This document shows, piece after piece, positions 24,208 to 34,759 of a stretch of DNA of 64,000 bases. A program made the position numbers and the translations under genes. Source of the stretch: Molossus alvarezi (Eukaryota; Chordata; Mammalia; Chiroptera; Molossidae); the NCBI GenBank assembly GCA_037176705.1, contig CM073887.1:22695501-22759500 (forward strand), in the 5' to 3' direction. The notes below the pieces were generated by a model. That model did no database searches. It was not told where the DNA came from and saw only the letters and a list, made by a program, of their open reading frames with translations. Position 1 is the first letter of the stretch, and each line of letters starts with the position of its first letter.

Positions 24208-24809
24208 AAAATTAAAAATAAAATCAAAACACATCATAACAATGCAATTCCCTTCTGTGAATAGAATTAAGGCTAAGGCTGACTACCATCAATTAGGAAA
24301 TATTTAGGGGCATCTGGACTAACACTGAGATGGACTAGATTACCAGATTCCCAACATTTCAGCTCCCCAGATATCCATGAAGGAGCATGAAAAATATCAT
24401 AAGAGAATGCAGAGGAACTAATCCAATCCTCTCAGCAACTTTCTCTGCTTTACATGAGAAGAGAATGATGGTGATGAGTGGGTGTAATCAAACAGATTTT
24501 TCCTCTCCTTCTACGGTGACATCTATTATCCTGAAAACATATAACTGTGAAGGACTTAATCAATAACCTTAAAGTCTCTAAATATAAGCAAATTATGACT
24601 ACATTTTTTAATTTTCCTTAATAATAAAATGCAAGTGATTCAAAGAACAGAGCAGCCCGAATCCTCTTTTTGCCAGGGAAATGTATTTCACACACAAACA
24701 ACTCATTTACAGACTATACCACTACCACAGATTTGTGTTTATCATCCAAGGTACATGACATGAGGTTTAGATAAAGGAAAAGAAAAGTTTAAAAGTGTCT
24801 CTATTTTGA

Positions 24810-24955
24810 TAAACCACAGAACTTATATGCATAACCATAGACATAGACAACAATGGGGGGGGTCAATGGGGGAAAAAGGAGAAACATCTGTCAATGGGGG
24901 AAAAAGGAGAAACATCTGTAACATAAAAAATTAATAAAAATTTTTTTAAATAAAT
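24810..24955 (+). mobile_element. very short 5'-truncated L1 with tandem duplication
   Basis: L1 3'UTR end (ATAAACCACAGAACTTATAT). Imperfect TSDs at 24791-24809 and 24956-24974 (AAAAGTNTCNCTATTTTGA). A 28-bp unit is duplicated at 24863-24890 and 24891-24918. Confidence 0.85.
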
Positions 24956-25025
24956 AAAAGTTTCGCTATTTTGAAGTAATGCATCAATCTACCATTTATC
25001 TTCTTAAAACTCACAAACTTTTATT

Positions 25026-25195
25026 TTAAAATGTTATTTTTTATTGATTTTTAGACACTGAGAGGAAGGAAAAGAGAGAAACATTGATTTGCTGATGTAC
25101 TAATTTATGCACTCATTGGTTGTTTCTTGTATGTGCCCTGACCTGAGATCGAACCCACAACCTTGGCATATGGGGACGATACTCTACCAACTCCC
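25026..25195 (-). mobile_element. type C (old) VES-related SINE
   Basis: TTATTGATTTTTAGACACTG, GTATGTGCCCTGACCTGAGA and CGATACTCTACCAACT. Confidence 0.75.
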
Positions 25196-25711
25196 TCACA
25201 CAAGATCCAACAAAACTTTGATAAATGTTGAAGTGATGATAGGTAACAGGATTCTTTATATTATTCTATTTTAGTCTGTATTTGAAAATGTCCTTAATAT
25301 ACAGTTAAAAATGTGTGTCTATAGGTGTTTATACATAAGCTCTGAATACAACAAACTAGTAGAGAAATATTCCCTACTATTCAAAGTTTTCATATTCCAA
25401 AAGTGAATTTCATCTAGCTAGTTTCTCATTCTAGAAATTGTAGTGCAGGTGCACAGACTATTAGTAAAGGTCTAGTGAAGGAAATAATTAACTACCCTGA
25501 AATAAAAAGAGCCTAACCTTGAAAACATAGAGGCAACAAGGAAAGGTGTTAAATTATTATAACTACTGCACATTCATATTTGTTGCCATCTGTTATGTCT
25601 TAACACAGGTGAGTATGTGGAAGAGCAGGAAGTATTTTAAGACCAAATTTACTTTTCGTTCTTTAAGTTGATAGGAAACAGGGGTTGGAATAAAGAAATC
25701 TAAAAAGCCCC

Positions 25712-25795
25712 CATTAGAAATAACGATTTCTGGAGCATCTGTGATCTTACTCCTGGTTTCGCGCAAATAAACTCTTATAAAAATTCTAAAAAGAG
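25712..25795 (+). repeat. ERV LTR-like 3' segment, second copy
   Basis: CTGTGATCTTACTCCTGGTT and GCAAATAAACTCTTATAAAA match the segment at 24118 but with CpGs kept. Non-coding. Confidence 0.5.
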
Positions 25796-25799
25796 CCAT

Positions 25800-26345
25800 T
25801 TCTAAGAACAGAAAATGGGAAAAGGAAAGTACTGCATGTCCATCTTTTTAAAATAACATTTAGAGTTCATAGTAGTATAATCAGCAACTTCCAATTACCA
25901 AATATGCTTAACTGCTAGACATGAATTTACAAAAGATATACTATATCTGCCAAAATCCTCTTCTCAAATTGCCATTCAATTTTCACAATACAACCGTAAG
26001 TGCATTCCAAAATGTGCCATTTGTTAGTTATGCCTAAAAATAAAACTAGTCAAAATTTAAAATAAATACTAACTTTGCAGCAAATTAATCTTTCATCAGC
26101 CCTATAACAAAACCTTGCGTTGAAACTTATGGCAAACTATAACTTGAGCAGACTCAAAATTAGTTAGGTAGCCCTACCGTTTACATGATTTCCCAAGTCC
26201 AAAAAAAGGTCACAAGAACTTATTTAAAATGTCGAAGAGAAATGCAAACTTACATATATATAGCCTTCCCAAAGAAAACTTATAGAATAAAACTCCTCCA
26301 CTGGAACCAAAAAAAAATTTCCACTAGCAACTTTTGTTTGTTTGT
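25800..26345. other. intron DNA near the LRBA donor
   Basis: Unique-looking, no feature recognised. Confidence 0.6.
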
Positions 26346-26349
26346 TTTT

Positions 26350-26578
26350 GTTTTTTAATCCTCATCCGTGGACATTTTTGCATGTATTTTCAGATGAGTG
26401 AGGGGGGGAGAGAGAAACATCAATGTGAGAGAGATACATTGAGTGGTTGCCACCCACACGACCCCAACCGGGGTGGGGACAAACCGCAACCGAGGTAGGT
26501 GCCCTTAGCAGAAACCGAACCCCGGACACTCCGGTCCGCGGGCTGATGCTCTAACCGCTAAGCCAACCTGGTCAGGGC
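26350..26578 (-). mobile_element. type A VES SINE close to LRBA exon
   Basis: It lies about 240 bp inside the intron from the LRBA donor, the SINE nearest to a coding exon. TCCTCATCCGTGGACA start, CTGGTCAGGGC end. Confidence 0.92.
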
Positions 26579-26820
26579 ACAACATTTTTTTTTTTTTTAG
26601 CACAAAAGTGATCTGTTCAATTTCACAAAAACTGGAGCATCTTAGTTTTACTTAACTGAAAAATACAAGAAATTGTTTCATTTAGGTCAGCAGAATTCTG
26701 TGTTTCTACCCACGGAAAAAGCCGTCATCAACCTGAGTAAAGCACATGGCTCGCCCTTTAACTGCTTGTTCCTCAACCCATTGAAAAGAATATACGCTTT
26801 TAAAATAGGTATCTACTTAC

Positions 26821-27039
26821 CAGGTTAAAGACAGTTTCTACGATATCCCTATTGGATACTTCTCCAACTTCAACCAGTCCCGTCAACACAGCAAATTTCA
26901 TTCTGATGCCCCTGATGGGGAGCCCTGGTTTCAGGGACAATGCACCCTCTTCAGCAGAGGCTTCTTCTCCTTTCCCTCCACCTCCCCCGTCATCACCTGT
27001 TGGTGGCGGGGAGGGGACATTATTGTCTTCACTAGCCAT
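26821..27039 (-). CDS. LRBA: LRBA first coding exon (partial gene)
   Basis: This exon encodes the N-terminus of LRBA (lipopolysaccharide-responsive beige-like anchor protein), a very large BEACH-domain scaffold that acts in vesicle trafficking and protects CTLA-4 from lysosomal degradation. The 73 residues run from MASEDN through an acidic, Gly-rich stretch (GDDGGGGG) to the conserved block IRMKFAVLTGLVEVGEVSNRDIVETVFNL. The paralogue NBEA shares the IRMKFAVL and VSNRDIVETV parts, but MASEDN and SPPPTGDD are LRBA-like. The start ATG has G at -3 and G at +4, and no ATG lies in the preceding 120 bases. The exon ends in phase 0 at CTG, followed on the minus strand by GTAAGTAGAT, a near-perfect donor. 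The BEACH and WD40 domains lie beyond the left edge. From memory, bat and human differ mainly in the short acidic run after the Gly tract. Confidence 0.95.
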
Positions 27040-27159
27040 TGCTAGTTCACGAGAAACTCGAGTCGCTATGGGACAGCAATCGCTGCACTAGCAGTAAGCA
27101 CACGCAACGCAGAACGAGAAGGGTCACTGTCCCAAGTTGTGGAGAACCCCCAAAAGCAG
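27040..27159 (-). other. LRBA: LRBA 5' leader upstream of the start codon
   Basis: This is sequence just upstream of the LRBA ATG on the coding strand, with no upstream ATG. A possible splice acceptor (TTTCCACTTCAG) ends at 27160, which would make this the start of exon 2. A second AG (GGGACAG) ends at 27127. Human LRBA has a non-coding first exon, so an acceptor here is expected, but which AG is used cannot be told from sequence. Confidence 0.45.
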
Positions 27160-27581
27160 CTGAAGTGGAAAGTCCTTGGCGTCGCCCTCCTCCTCTTAGA
27201 GAATATTTGTCCAATCTCTCTCCCCGAGGCTGACAACAACGCCAAACCCTATTGGAAGATTAGATAAACGTTAAATAGGCTGGGTTTTGTTTTACGGTGT
27301 TTTAGGGGGAGGAAGAATAGTTATTAGGCGTCAAATAAGTTTCTAAAGGGACCCCACGAGCAGCCACCCGCTCTCCCCGGCTCCAGGGGCTGGGTTCAGA
27401 GTGAAGGCGGGTGCAGGACGCTGCTGAACAGGTTCACTCCTCCCCCACTCCGGCAGGTTCAAGGCGCAGGGCAACCTCTCCTCACAGGTGCACGGAAAGA
27501 GAAACTGACGCTGGGGAGGGGGGGGTCTGAGGAAAGGAGGGGGCCCACAACCTACTGTAGAGGTAGAAAGTTACTCCTCAC

Positions 27582-28200
27582 CTAGCTTCTCCCGACTCGT
27601 CCTCACCCCCCGGCCAGGAGCCGCGAGACCGAGGTGGCGGCGAAGATCCGGGGCAGGAAAAGGCGGAGGAAGGGGGCGGTGATTATTCTCAACGCTCAGC
27701 CTAGGGGGAGGAGTGGAGCACCGCTCAGGCACCTGAGGTTCACTGGGGAGAGGAGGCAGGTGTGTTGTGACCAGAAGAGAGGGGAGGCCTGGTGGAGACC
27801 GCAAGGGAAGAAGGGGGAGGGAGAGAGGTCAGTGCACCTGGTCGCAGCCTCCAAGTTTCCCTAGTCCGCTCCCCGGGAGTCCGCGGCTGCCCAGAACTCC
27901 ATGGCTGCCTGGTCCGCCCCACCCCTGCGATCAGCCTTTGCAAAAATCGCCGCCTCTGGCGCTGCGGCCGCCGGGGCTGAGGCTGCTGGCGGTGGTGAGG
28001 ATGCTACTGGCACAGCTCGCCCCGCCCGGCTCGCGCCGCCGTCCCTGCGCCCACCGAAGCTGCTCCTCGCCGCCATGACAGCGCCGAGGGCTGCGGGCGC
28101 GGCGTGCGCGTGCGCGAGCGAAGGCGGAGGCAACCGCGCGGCGGGGTGGGGACGCCCGAGCGGGCAGCCGAGGGGCTCCGGGAGGGCGGAGGCGCCGGCT
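27582..28200 (-). other. LRBA: candidate non-coding first exon of LRBA
   Basis: On the minus strand a good donor, AGAAGCTAG then GTGAGGAGTAA, has its last exon base at 27582. It lies inside the CpG island, about 420 bp before the possible acceptor at 27160, with AT-richer intron-like DNA between 27240 and 27350. The transcription start cannot be located by eye, so the upstream limit given is arbitrary. This is inference from splice motifs only. Confidence 0.3.
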
Positions 28201-28230
28201 TGCTGGAAGGGCCGCATGTGAGGCGGTCAC

Positions 28231-28242
28231 CCAATTGGCGCG
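28231..28242. promoter_or_regulatory. overlapping CCAAT box and E2F-like motif
   Basis: The string CCAATTGGCGCG holds a CCAAT box readable on both strands (CCAATTGG), fused to TTGGCGCG, which resembles an E2F site. It sits in the CpG island about 1.2 kb upstream of the LRBA ATG, a plausible proximal promoter position. Motif evidence only. Confidence 0.35.
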
Positions 28243-28901
28243 CTGCTCAAGCAGCACCAGGTGTGTTCCCGGCCCCGCGAGGAAAGACCTTTCCCTCCAG
28301 CAGCTGGCTCTTCCCTCCGCCTCCCACCCCCGACCTGGGAAGGTGCTTTGGCAAGTGCAGATCCGGTGATTCTGACGCTCCTTCTGTTGTTACCGTAGGG
28401 TCTGCTGGCGCGGAGGGAACCCGCCCCACGTTGCCAAGGTGTCTTCTTGGACTCGGAGAAGGACACCTGGGGGACCGCTGCGAGCCAGAGCGGCGGCAGC
28501 GCTGGAGCCGCGAGCTGCTGTCGAGTCTAGGCGCAGCAGAGCCCCCCCCCCCCCGCCCGCCGCCTGCTTTCAGCTGTTGCCCACCCGCCGCGTTCGGCCA
28601 AGACTTGGAAAGAGATTTCCACTGGGATGCGCCGGCAGCTGCCACCGTTTGGGAGGGGTGGGCGAGGGTCGTGGCCTCGAGGAGTGGGGAAGATTCCTTG
28701 CTTTGCAGCTGCCGCCCCACCAAAACTCTCCCACATTCTAAGGAAGGGAGGATTCCTGAGGCAGCTGCTTTAAACAGCGTGGAGGCGGGCTTGATTTTGC
28801 CTGCACTCCTCTTGAGGGTTTTTTTCCCCTCTAGTGATTTTCCATTGTGCAAGTTATGTTCGCCTCCTTCTCGGATCAGTTTAAAAGATAAATTATATTA
28901 G

Positions 28902-29749
28902 GATTGAAACCGGCACCCATCTTCGTAATCTGTGTCCTTCTCCACCCCCACAATTCACAGTAAAGCATTCTTCCTGATGTATTAGTGAAAACCAAAGAGA
29001 AGAAAGTGGTTTTCCACCTTTATGACTCTTTAGAGTCATAAGGCCTTTTTAAAAAATAATAATTTTTATAATGGTAATTCCCTAATATGAAAGAGAAGCA
29101 AAAAGTGAAGGTCAAACAAAAGTTAGGAACTACTGTGGAGGAGTCAGAAGAAAATAAAATTACTGTATATTGACTTGAGAGATGAAATAATTTTCTAGAG
29201 AGGGATATTTGAGATGGACTTGAAAAGTAAGCTGAATTTTAACTATCACAAATTTGGGAGGAGGGAGGCAAGTGAGAAAAGACAAGCACAAGATTGTCTT
29301 TAGAAAAGTGTTACTTTTTTAAAATACTAAAATGAATTCAGCTGCACCAAATCTCATGTGATTACAAATGTGTGTTAAAGATTTGTTTTCCATAATGAGT
29401 TTACTCCAAAGATGAGGCAAACATTTTTCTCATGATGCGAATTAGAGATTCGTGTGTTGCCAGGATAAGAGGCAACATCAGTGGCTTGCCATTCTTAAAT
29501 TACTGAAAAAAATATTTTAAACACCCCAGGTTTATATTTCAGATAGTTAAATGACGAAGTCTGGAATAGGAAGTGTGGTGTGACCTTTTAACATATCTGT
29601 GGGGAGGAAGGGAGAAGGGCATTAAACAATGGAAGACATTTAACAGCATTTTGCTTTCTCAGATTTGGGCAAATAGTCTAACCTTGAGTATATTAATATA
29701 TCTGGTTTATAAGTGCTAGTAAAGTATTTGTTAAATAAATGTCCTCCAT
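28902..29749. other. upstream intergenic DNA, no feature
   Basis: AT-rich sequence immediately right of the CpG island. No exon-like segment recognised. Confidence 0.55.
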
Positions 29750-29766
29750 TAAGAAGGAACAGATGA

Positions 29767-30028
29767 GCCCTAGCCGGTTTGGCTCAGCGGTTAGAGCGTC
29801 CGCCTGCGGTCCGGAGAGACCCGGGTTCGGTTCCCGCTAAGGGCATGTACCTCGGTTGCAGTTTGTTCCCGGCCCTGGTTGGTCGTGTGGGTGGCAGCCA
29901 CTCGATGTGTCCCTTTCACATCGATGTTTCCCTCTCTCTCTCTTCCTCTCTCTCCCTCCCACTCTGTCTGTACAAAAAATGGAAAAATGTCCTCAGGTGA
30001 GGATAAAAAAAAAAAAAAAAAAAAAAAC
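29767..30028 (+). mobile_element. type A VES SINE, near-consensus
   Basis: Perfect 17-bp TSD TAAGAAGGAACAGATGA at 29750-29766 and 30029-30045. A pure A-tail of more than 20 bp suggests a recent insertion. Confidence 0.96.
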
Positions 30029-30045
30029 TAAGAAGGAACAGATGA

Positions 30046-31315
30046 TAGTGAGAATGCCATAAACACAGTGTGGTCACAATTATTCAGTCTAAGCGATCTA
30101 GGGCTAAGGTTTGTGTCTGTCAAGGATTTGCCAACTCACTATTAACACTTCTGGTGAAAAAAAGGGGGACACAAGACATACAAAAAATTTGTCAACCATA
30201 TTTTATAATTTTTAAAAATTATCATCCTGCTTTACTGTGCCCCTGGTTACAGTAAACTAGCTGGCAAAACTCAGAGGTTCACTGCAGAAGGAAGCATGAG
30301 GAAGTTGGAGGGGAAATTTTACTTCTAGCCAAGCCACAGTTGAAATATAATACCTCTGTATTATTGTTTAAGTGTAAAGAATAGAACCATGAAAGTGCTT
30401 CAAGGTGCAACAGTCTATCAACTATTAAGCTCCTCATGGGACAATACTTTGAACATTGTAGGTACTCAATATACATTATCTGGATCAAGTTAAAACTAAC
30501 TTGCTTTAATTTTTCTGGGCCAAAAGTTCTTGCTACACAACTACCATCAGAGGAATAAAGATCTTGGTCTACATGGTGATCGTAAAATGAAAAGCATTTT
30601 TTACCATTTGTTAAAATTTGTTTATATTTCTTGGTAGTATAATGAGTATTCTAGTCAAATGTCTTCATATGAACTATGTGTTCATAAGACTGCCTTATTT
30701 GTATCCTTCTATCATATACTCAACTATTACACAAAAAGAAGAAAAGAAAGAAGGAAAAAGAAGCCCGTAAATCCAAGCTCAAGTTTTCTATAACTAATTT
30801 GTATCTCTGACATGACCATCTTGACAGAATTAAGGACTAAAGGGCTTTCATAATTTTACTTGTCTTCAGCATAATATGTTGAAACCACAGCAGAAAACAA
30901 AACAGTGGATTCAGAACAGGAAGACTTGTGCATAACTCTGAGGAACTCAAGCAAAGAGAATGTAGTTTTATGGTGAAATCAAGTTATCTATCTATAAACC
31001 CTTACCTATATACAAAGAAATGAAAATTTTGATAAAGTGGGATAGGATTTTCTACTAAAAAGAACACCCAACCCACTGAATTGTAATTTTTTGACATTTT
31101 GCCAGGGCATGGATTAAACTATTATACCTACATGATTTGCTACGCACCTACATGTATATTCCTGGATGGGGAGTCGTCTTCAAATTGTTATTTGACACAG
31201 TTTATGATATCATAGGCTGGAAACTTATGGCCCTGGCTTGCAGCACCTTCCTTATTAGAAAGTCAGACATTGCTGTCACTATTCATTAAACTTTACTAAT
31301 GTTAAATAAAACATT
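30046..31315. other. intergenic DNA, no feature
   Basis: Unique-looking. Short open frames without similarity to anything recognised. Confidence 0.55.
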
Positions 31316-31508
31316 GCCCAGCTGATGTGGCTCAGTGGTTGAGCATTGACCCATGCACCAAGAGGTTTGATTCCCAGTCAGGGCACATGCCTAGTTTGTG
31401 GGCCAAATCCCCAGTGGGAGGCATGCAGGAGGTAGCCAATCGATGTTCTCCCTCATTGATGTTTCTGTCTCTCCCTCTAAAATCAATAAAGAAAAAAAAA
31501 TGTTTTTA
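31316..31508 (+). mobile_element. type B VES SINE
   Basis: Head GCTGATGTGGCTCAGTGG, a short deletion before the B box, tail AAAATCAATAAAGAAAAAA. Confidence 0.9.
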
Positions 31509-31547
31509 ATAAAAAAATAAAACATCAAATGTTAGTAACCTCTATTT

Positions 31548-31793
31548 TTTATTTCTTTTATCCTCACCTGAGGACATGTTTGCATTTATCTTCAGATAGA
31601 GCGGGAGGGAGAAAGGGAGGAAGAGAGAGAGAAACATTGACATAAGAGAGACACATTGACTGGTTGCCACCCACATGACCCCAACTGGAGTGGGAACTAA
31701 CTGCAACCGAGGTATGTGCCCTTAGCGGGAACCAACCCCTGGTCTCTCTAGTCTGCAGGCTGACACTCTAACTGCTGAGCCAAAGCAGCCAGA
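31548..31793 (-). mobile_element. type A-like VES SINE
   Basis: TCCTCACCTGAGGACATGTT to AGCAGCCAGAGC; flank AGTAACC repeats imperfectly. Confidence 0.88.
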
Positions 31794-31847
31794 GCAGTAA
31801 CCATTATTAATAACACCTTCATTGAGCATTAGACTTGGAATAATTAG

Positions 31848-32103
31848 GTTTTTTTAATCCTCACCAGAGGATATTTTTCCGTTTATCCTCAGATAGAGTG
31901 TGTGTTGGGGGCAGGAGGAGGGGGAGTAGGGAGAGAGAAACATTGATGTGAAAGAGACACATCAATCAGTTGTGTCCGAAAGACCCTGACCAGGGCTGGG
32001 GACTGAACTGCAACCGAGGTACGTGCCCTTGACCAGAACCAAACCCATGACTCTCTGGTCCGAGGCCCAGTGCTCCAACCACTGAGCCAAACTGGCCAGG
32101 AGG
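31848..32103 (-). mobile_element. VES SINE
   Basis: Imperfect TSD GGAATAATTAG / AGAATAATTAG. The purine tract is G-rich and irregular. Confidence 0.88.
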
Positions 32104-32713
32104 ACCAGAATAATTAGAATTTAAGAGGAAAAGGCATTGCCTACTCTTATAGTTGGAAACTCAAAAGTTTAAGATTAAAAGTTCATGTGATTCAATATCT
32201 AAAGAAATTCAAAATGATCTTTATCCATTTATTACATTTTAAGCACTTTTAAATTCTTTTCTTTTGATATGTCATATGGGATAAAGACACTGAAAAGGGC
32301 AGTCTCTTCACTTTCAGCAAGTATGCTAGCCAAGGCATACTTTTTAAGACATAAAATATTAATGAAGTATTTTATGTAGTTGACATGGACATAGACTAGG
32401 TTCATTGATTTGTCTTTTCTGTTTCCCCATCTCTATTTTGTTCCTAAGTAGTGTGTAAATAGGTAGCCCATTTGCAATGTTCTCTTTTGATAGTAAAATA
32501 GTAATTGTCACAAGACTTCAATGAAATGTACCACCACCCCATCCCACCTTGGCATTCTATATAATAAGTGCATATTCCTAGAATGACAGCTAAATTCTGA
32601 ATTACTCATCCAAGTGAGGTCTCTGAAAGGTCAGTGTGTCCCCTGAAAGTGATAACTTATCATTTCAGTCATCAAGAGAGTAGTGGGATGTCACATAAGA
32701 AATGAGACACCAT

Positions 32714-32973
32714 GCCCTGGCCGGTTTGGCTCAGCGGTTAGAGCGTCGGCCTGCGGTCCTGAGAGACCCGGGTTCCGTTCCCGCTAAGGGCATGTACCTC
32801 AGTTGCAGTTTGTCCCCGGCCCTGGTCAGTCGTGCGGGTGGCAGCCACTCGATGTGTTCCTTTCACATCGATGTTTCTCTCTCTCTCTCTGTTCCTCTCT
32901 CTCCCTCCCACTCTACCTGAACAAAAAAAATGGGAAAATGTCCTCCGGTGAGGATAAAAAAAAAAAAGAAAGA
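32714..32973 (+). mobile_element. type A VES SINE, first of two at one target
   Basis: TSD AAGAAATGAGACACCA begins at 32698 and recurs at 32974-32989. Confidence 0.94.
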
Positions 32974-32989
32974 AAGAAATGAGACACCA

Positions 32990-33294
32990 GCCCTGGGCGG
33001 TTTGGCTCAGCTGTTAGAGTATTGGCCTGCGGTCCAGGGAAACCCTAGTTCAGTTCCCGCTAAGGGCACATACTTTGGTTGCAGTTTGTCCCCGGCCCTG
33101 GTTGGGTCATGCAAGAAGCAGCCACTCAATGTGTATGTCTCTCTCTCTTCCTCTCTCTCCCTCCCACTCTATCTGAACAAAAAATAAAAAAATGTCCTCA
33201 GGTAAGGATTAAAAATAAATAAATAAATAAATAAAATAAAAACTAACGAATAAATCTTATGATAAGCATAAGTGAGGAAATAAATTTTTTAAAA
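32990..33294 (+). mobile_element. type A VES SINE with an extra 3' segment
   Basis: The SINE body and an AAAT-rich tail end near 33240. About 45 bp of non-SINE sequence and a second short A-run follow before the third TSD copy (33295-33310). This layout is what a 3' transduction leaves. Confidence 0.88.
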
Positions 33295-33994
33295 AAGAAA
33301 TGAGACACCAAGAGACTGACTTCAAGCAGATAAATTACTTTTTCTAGCTGCATTTTCTAGGTTTTGAACTTTGAATTGCTCGCTAGTACTCCAAGTACAG
33401 AGAGAAAGATGACTTCTGTAATGTAGAGGCTCGGGGACAGGATGGAAGAATTGGGGAGTTGTTATTTAAGGGTATAAACTTGCAACTGGCAGGTAATTAA
33501 GTCCTGGAGATCTAATGCACAACATAGTGATTAAAATTGGCAATACTGGATTATAAACTTCAAAATTCTCACCACATACACACACACAAAAAGTGATAAT
33601 TATGTGACATGACAGAGGTTGTAATCATATTGTAATATATAGATGTATTGAATCAACAGGTTGAATTCCTTAAACTTATATGATGTTATCTGTCAATCAT
33701 AGCTCTATGTTTTAAAAAAGAAAAAAGCTTTCAGGAGAAGGGAATGCCTTGAATCTTGAAGGACAGGGAAGACAGTATGACTTGAGAAACGGCTGTTTAA
33801 AGCAAGATAGCAAAGTGTGCAAAGAACTAAAGATGAAAAACACGGGTTCCAGAGCCTGCAGGACATCAAAGGGGAAATGTCCAATGAATAGCCACAGCTG
33901 GAGTTGGAGATACAAATATGATGTCATCCACCAGAATAAGAAAGGTCATCGGGAAAATGTCAAGTTAGGAGAGGAAACAAGTACAGACTGGGCC

Positions 33995-34445
33995 TTGTGG
34001 TGGGCAGCAGCATGCTCTCTACATTGGCTCCACAGATGTTCACATCCTAGTCCCTGGAACCTGGGAATATATTACCTCACATGGAAAAAGGACTTTGCAG
34101 ATGATAAATTGAGGATCTTGAGATGGGAGATAATCCTGGATTATACAGGTGGGCCCAATGTAAGTAATCACAGGGTCCTTCTAAGTGAAAAACAGAAGCA
34201 GAAAGGTTAGAGTCAATGAGAGATTTGAAGGTGCTACACTGATGGCTTTGAAGATAGAGGAAGAGGCCACAGGCCAAGGGGTTCATGCAACCTCTAGGTG
34301 GAATAGGTAACAAAACAGATTCTCACCTTTAGTCTCCAGAAGGAATTCAATCCTGCCAATACCTTGATTTTAGCCCAGTTAAACCCATTTTGTACTTCTG
34401 ACCTCTAGAACTGTAAGATAATAAATTGTGTTGTTTTAAACCACT
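33995..34445 (+). repeat. MaLR (MLT1-type) LTR
   Basis: Recognisable order of LTR blocks: GATGTTCACATCCTAGTCCC, GACTTTGCAGATGATAAATT, TGGATTATACAGGTGGGCCC, CCTTGATTTTAGCCCAG and the poly(A)-signal end AACTGTAAGATAATAAATTG. Non-coding solo LTR remnant. Confidence 0.75.
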
Positions 34446-34530
34446 TTAAAAAAAAAGAAAAAGAAGGAAAATATATTGCCTCTTTTTTCACACATGTAGC
34501 TGGTCTTAAGTACAGAAAATGACATCTTGG

Positions 34531-34755
34531 GTCGGGCCACTGTGGGTCAGTGGTTGAGCGTCGACCCATGCACCAAGAGGTTACCAGTTCAATACCCAGT
34601 CAGGCCACATGCCCAGGTTGTGGGCCAAATCCCCAGTGGGGGGAATACAGGAGGCAGCCGATCAATGTTCTCTCACATCTATATTTCTATCCCTCTCTCC
34701 CTCTCCCTTCCTCTCTCTCTAAAATCAATAAAGAAAAATAAATTAATAAAATAAT
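34531..34755 (+). mobile_element. type B VES SINE
   Basis: Head GGGCCACTGTGGGTCAGTGG, B box CCAGTTCAATACCC, tail AAAATCAATAAAGAAAAAT. Confidence 0.88.
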
Positions 34756-34759
34756 TTGC

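Larger units (their letters stand above)
1..26820 (-). other. LRBA: LRBA first coding intron (partial, runs off left edge)
   Basis: Everything left of the donor at 26820 should be intron of LRBA, transcribed on the minus strand. No further exon is recognisable, and the fill is SINEs, L1 and DNA-transposon fragments listed individually. The acceptor is outside the window. Assigned from the donor and from the knowledge that LRBA has very large introns. Confidence 0.8.
27351..28760. promoter_or_regulatory. CpG-island promoter of LRBA, possibly bidirectional
   Basis: About 1.4 kb of GC-rich, CpG-dense DNA abuts the LRBA first coding exon, in sharp contrast to the AT-rich, CpG-poor flanks. No SINE or LINE lies inside it, as is usual for an active promoter. 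There is no TATA box in an obvious place. Visible motifs include a GC box (GGGGGCGGTG) near 27673, a YY1-like GCCGCCATGAC at 28069-28079 and overlapping CCAAT/E2F-like CCAATTGGCGCG at 28231-28242. The island continues 500 bp past these to the right, so divergent transcription away from LRBA is possible, but no recognisable gene starts there. Confidence 0.85.

Noticed and set aside
27861..28257. Open frames on the minus strand in the CpG island (up to 201 codons nearby)
   Set aside because: Same base-composition effect. They lie where the LRBA non-coding first exon and promoter are expected.
28104..28901. 265-codon open frame on the plus strand in the CpG island
   Set aside because: The predicted protein is low-complexity and rich in Arg, Pro, Ala and Gly, as expected when stop codons are rare in GC-rich DNA. 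Several overlapping frames on both strands are equally open, and nothing resembles a known domain.
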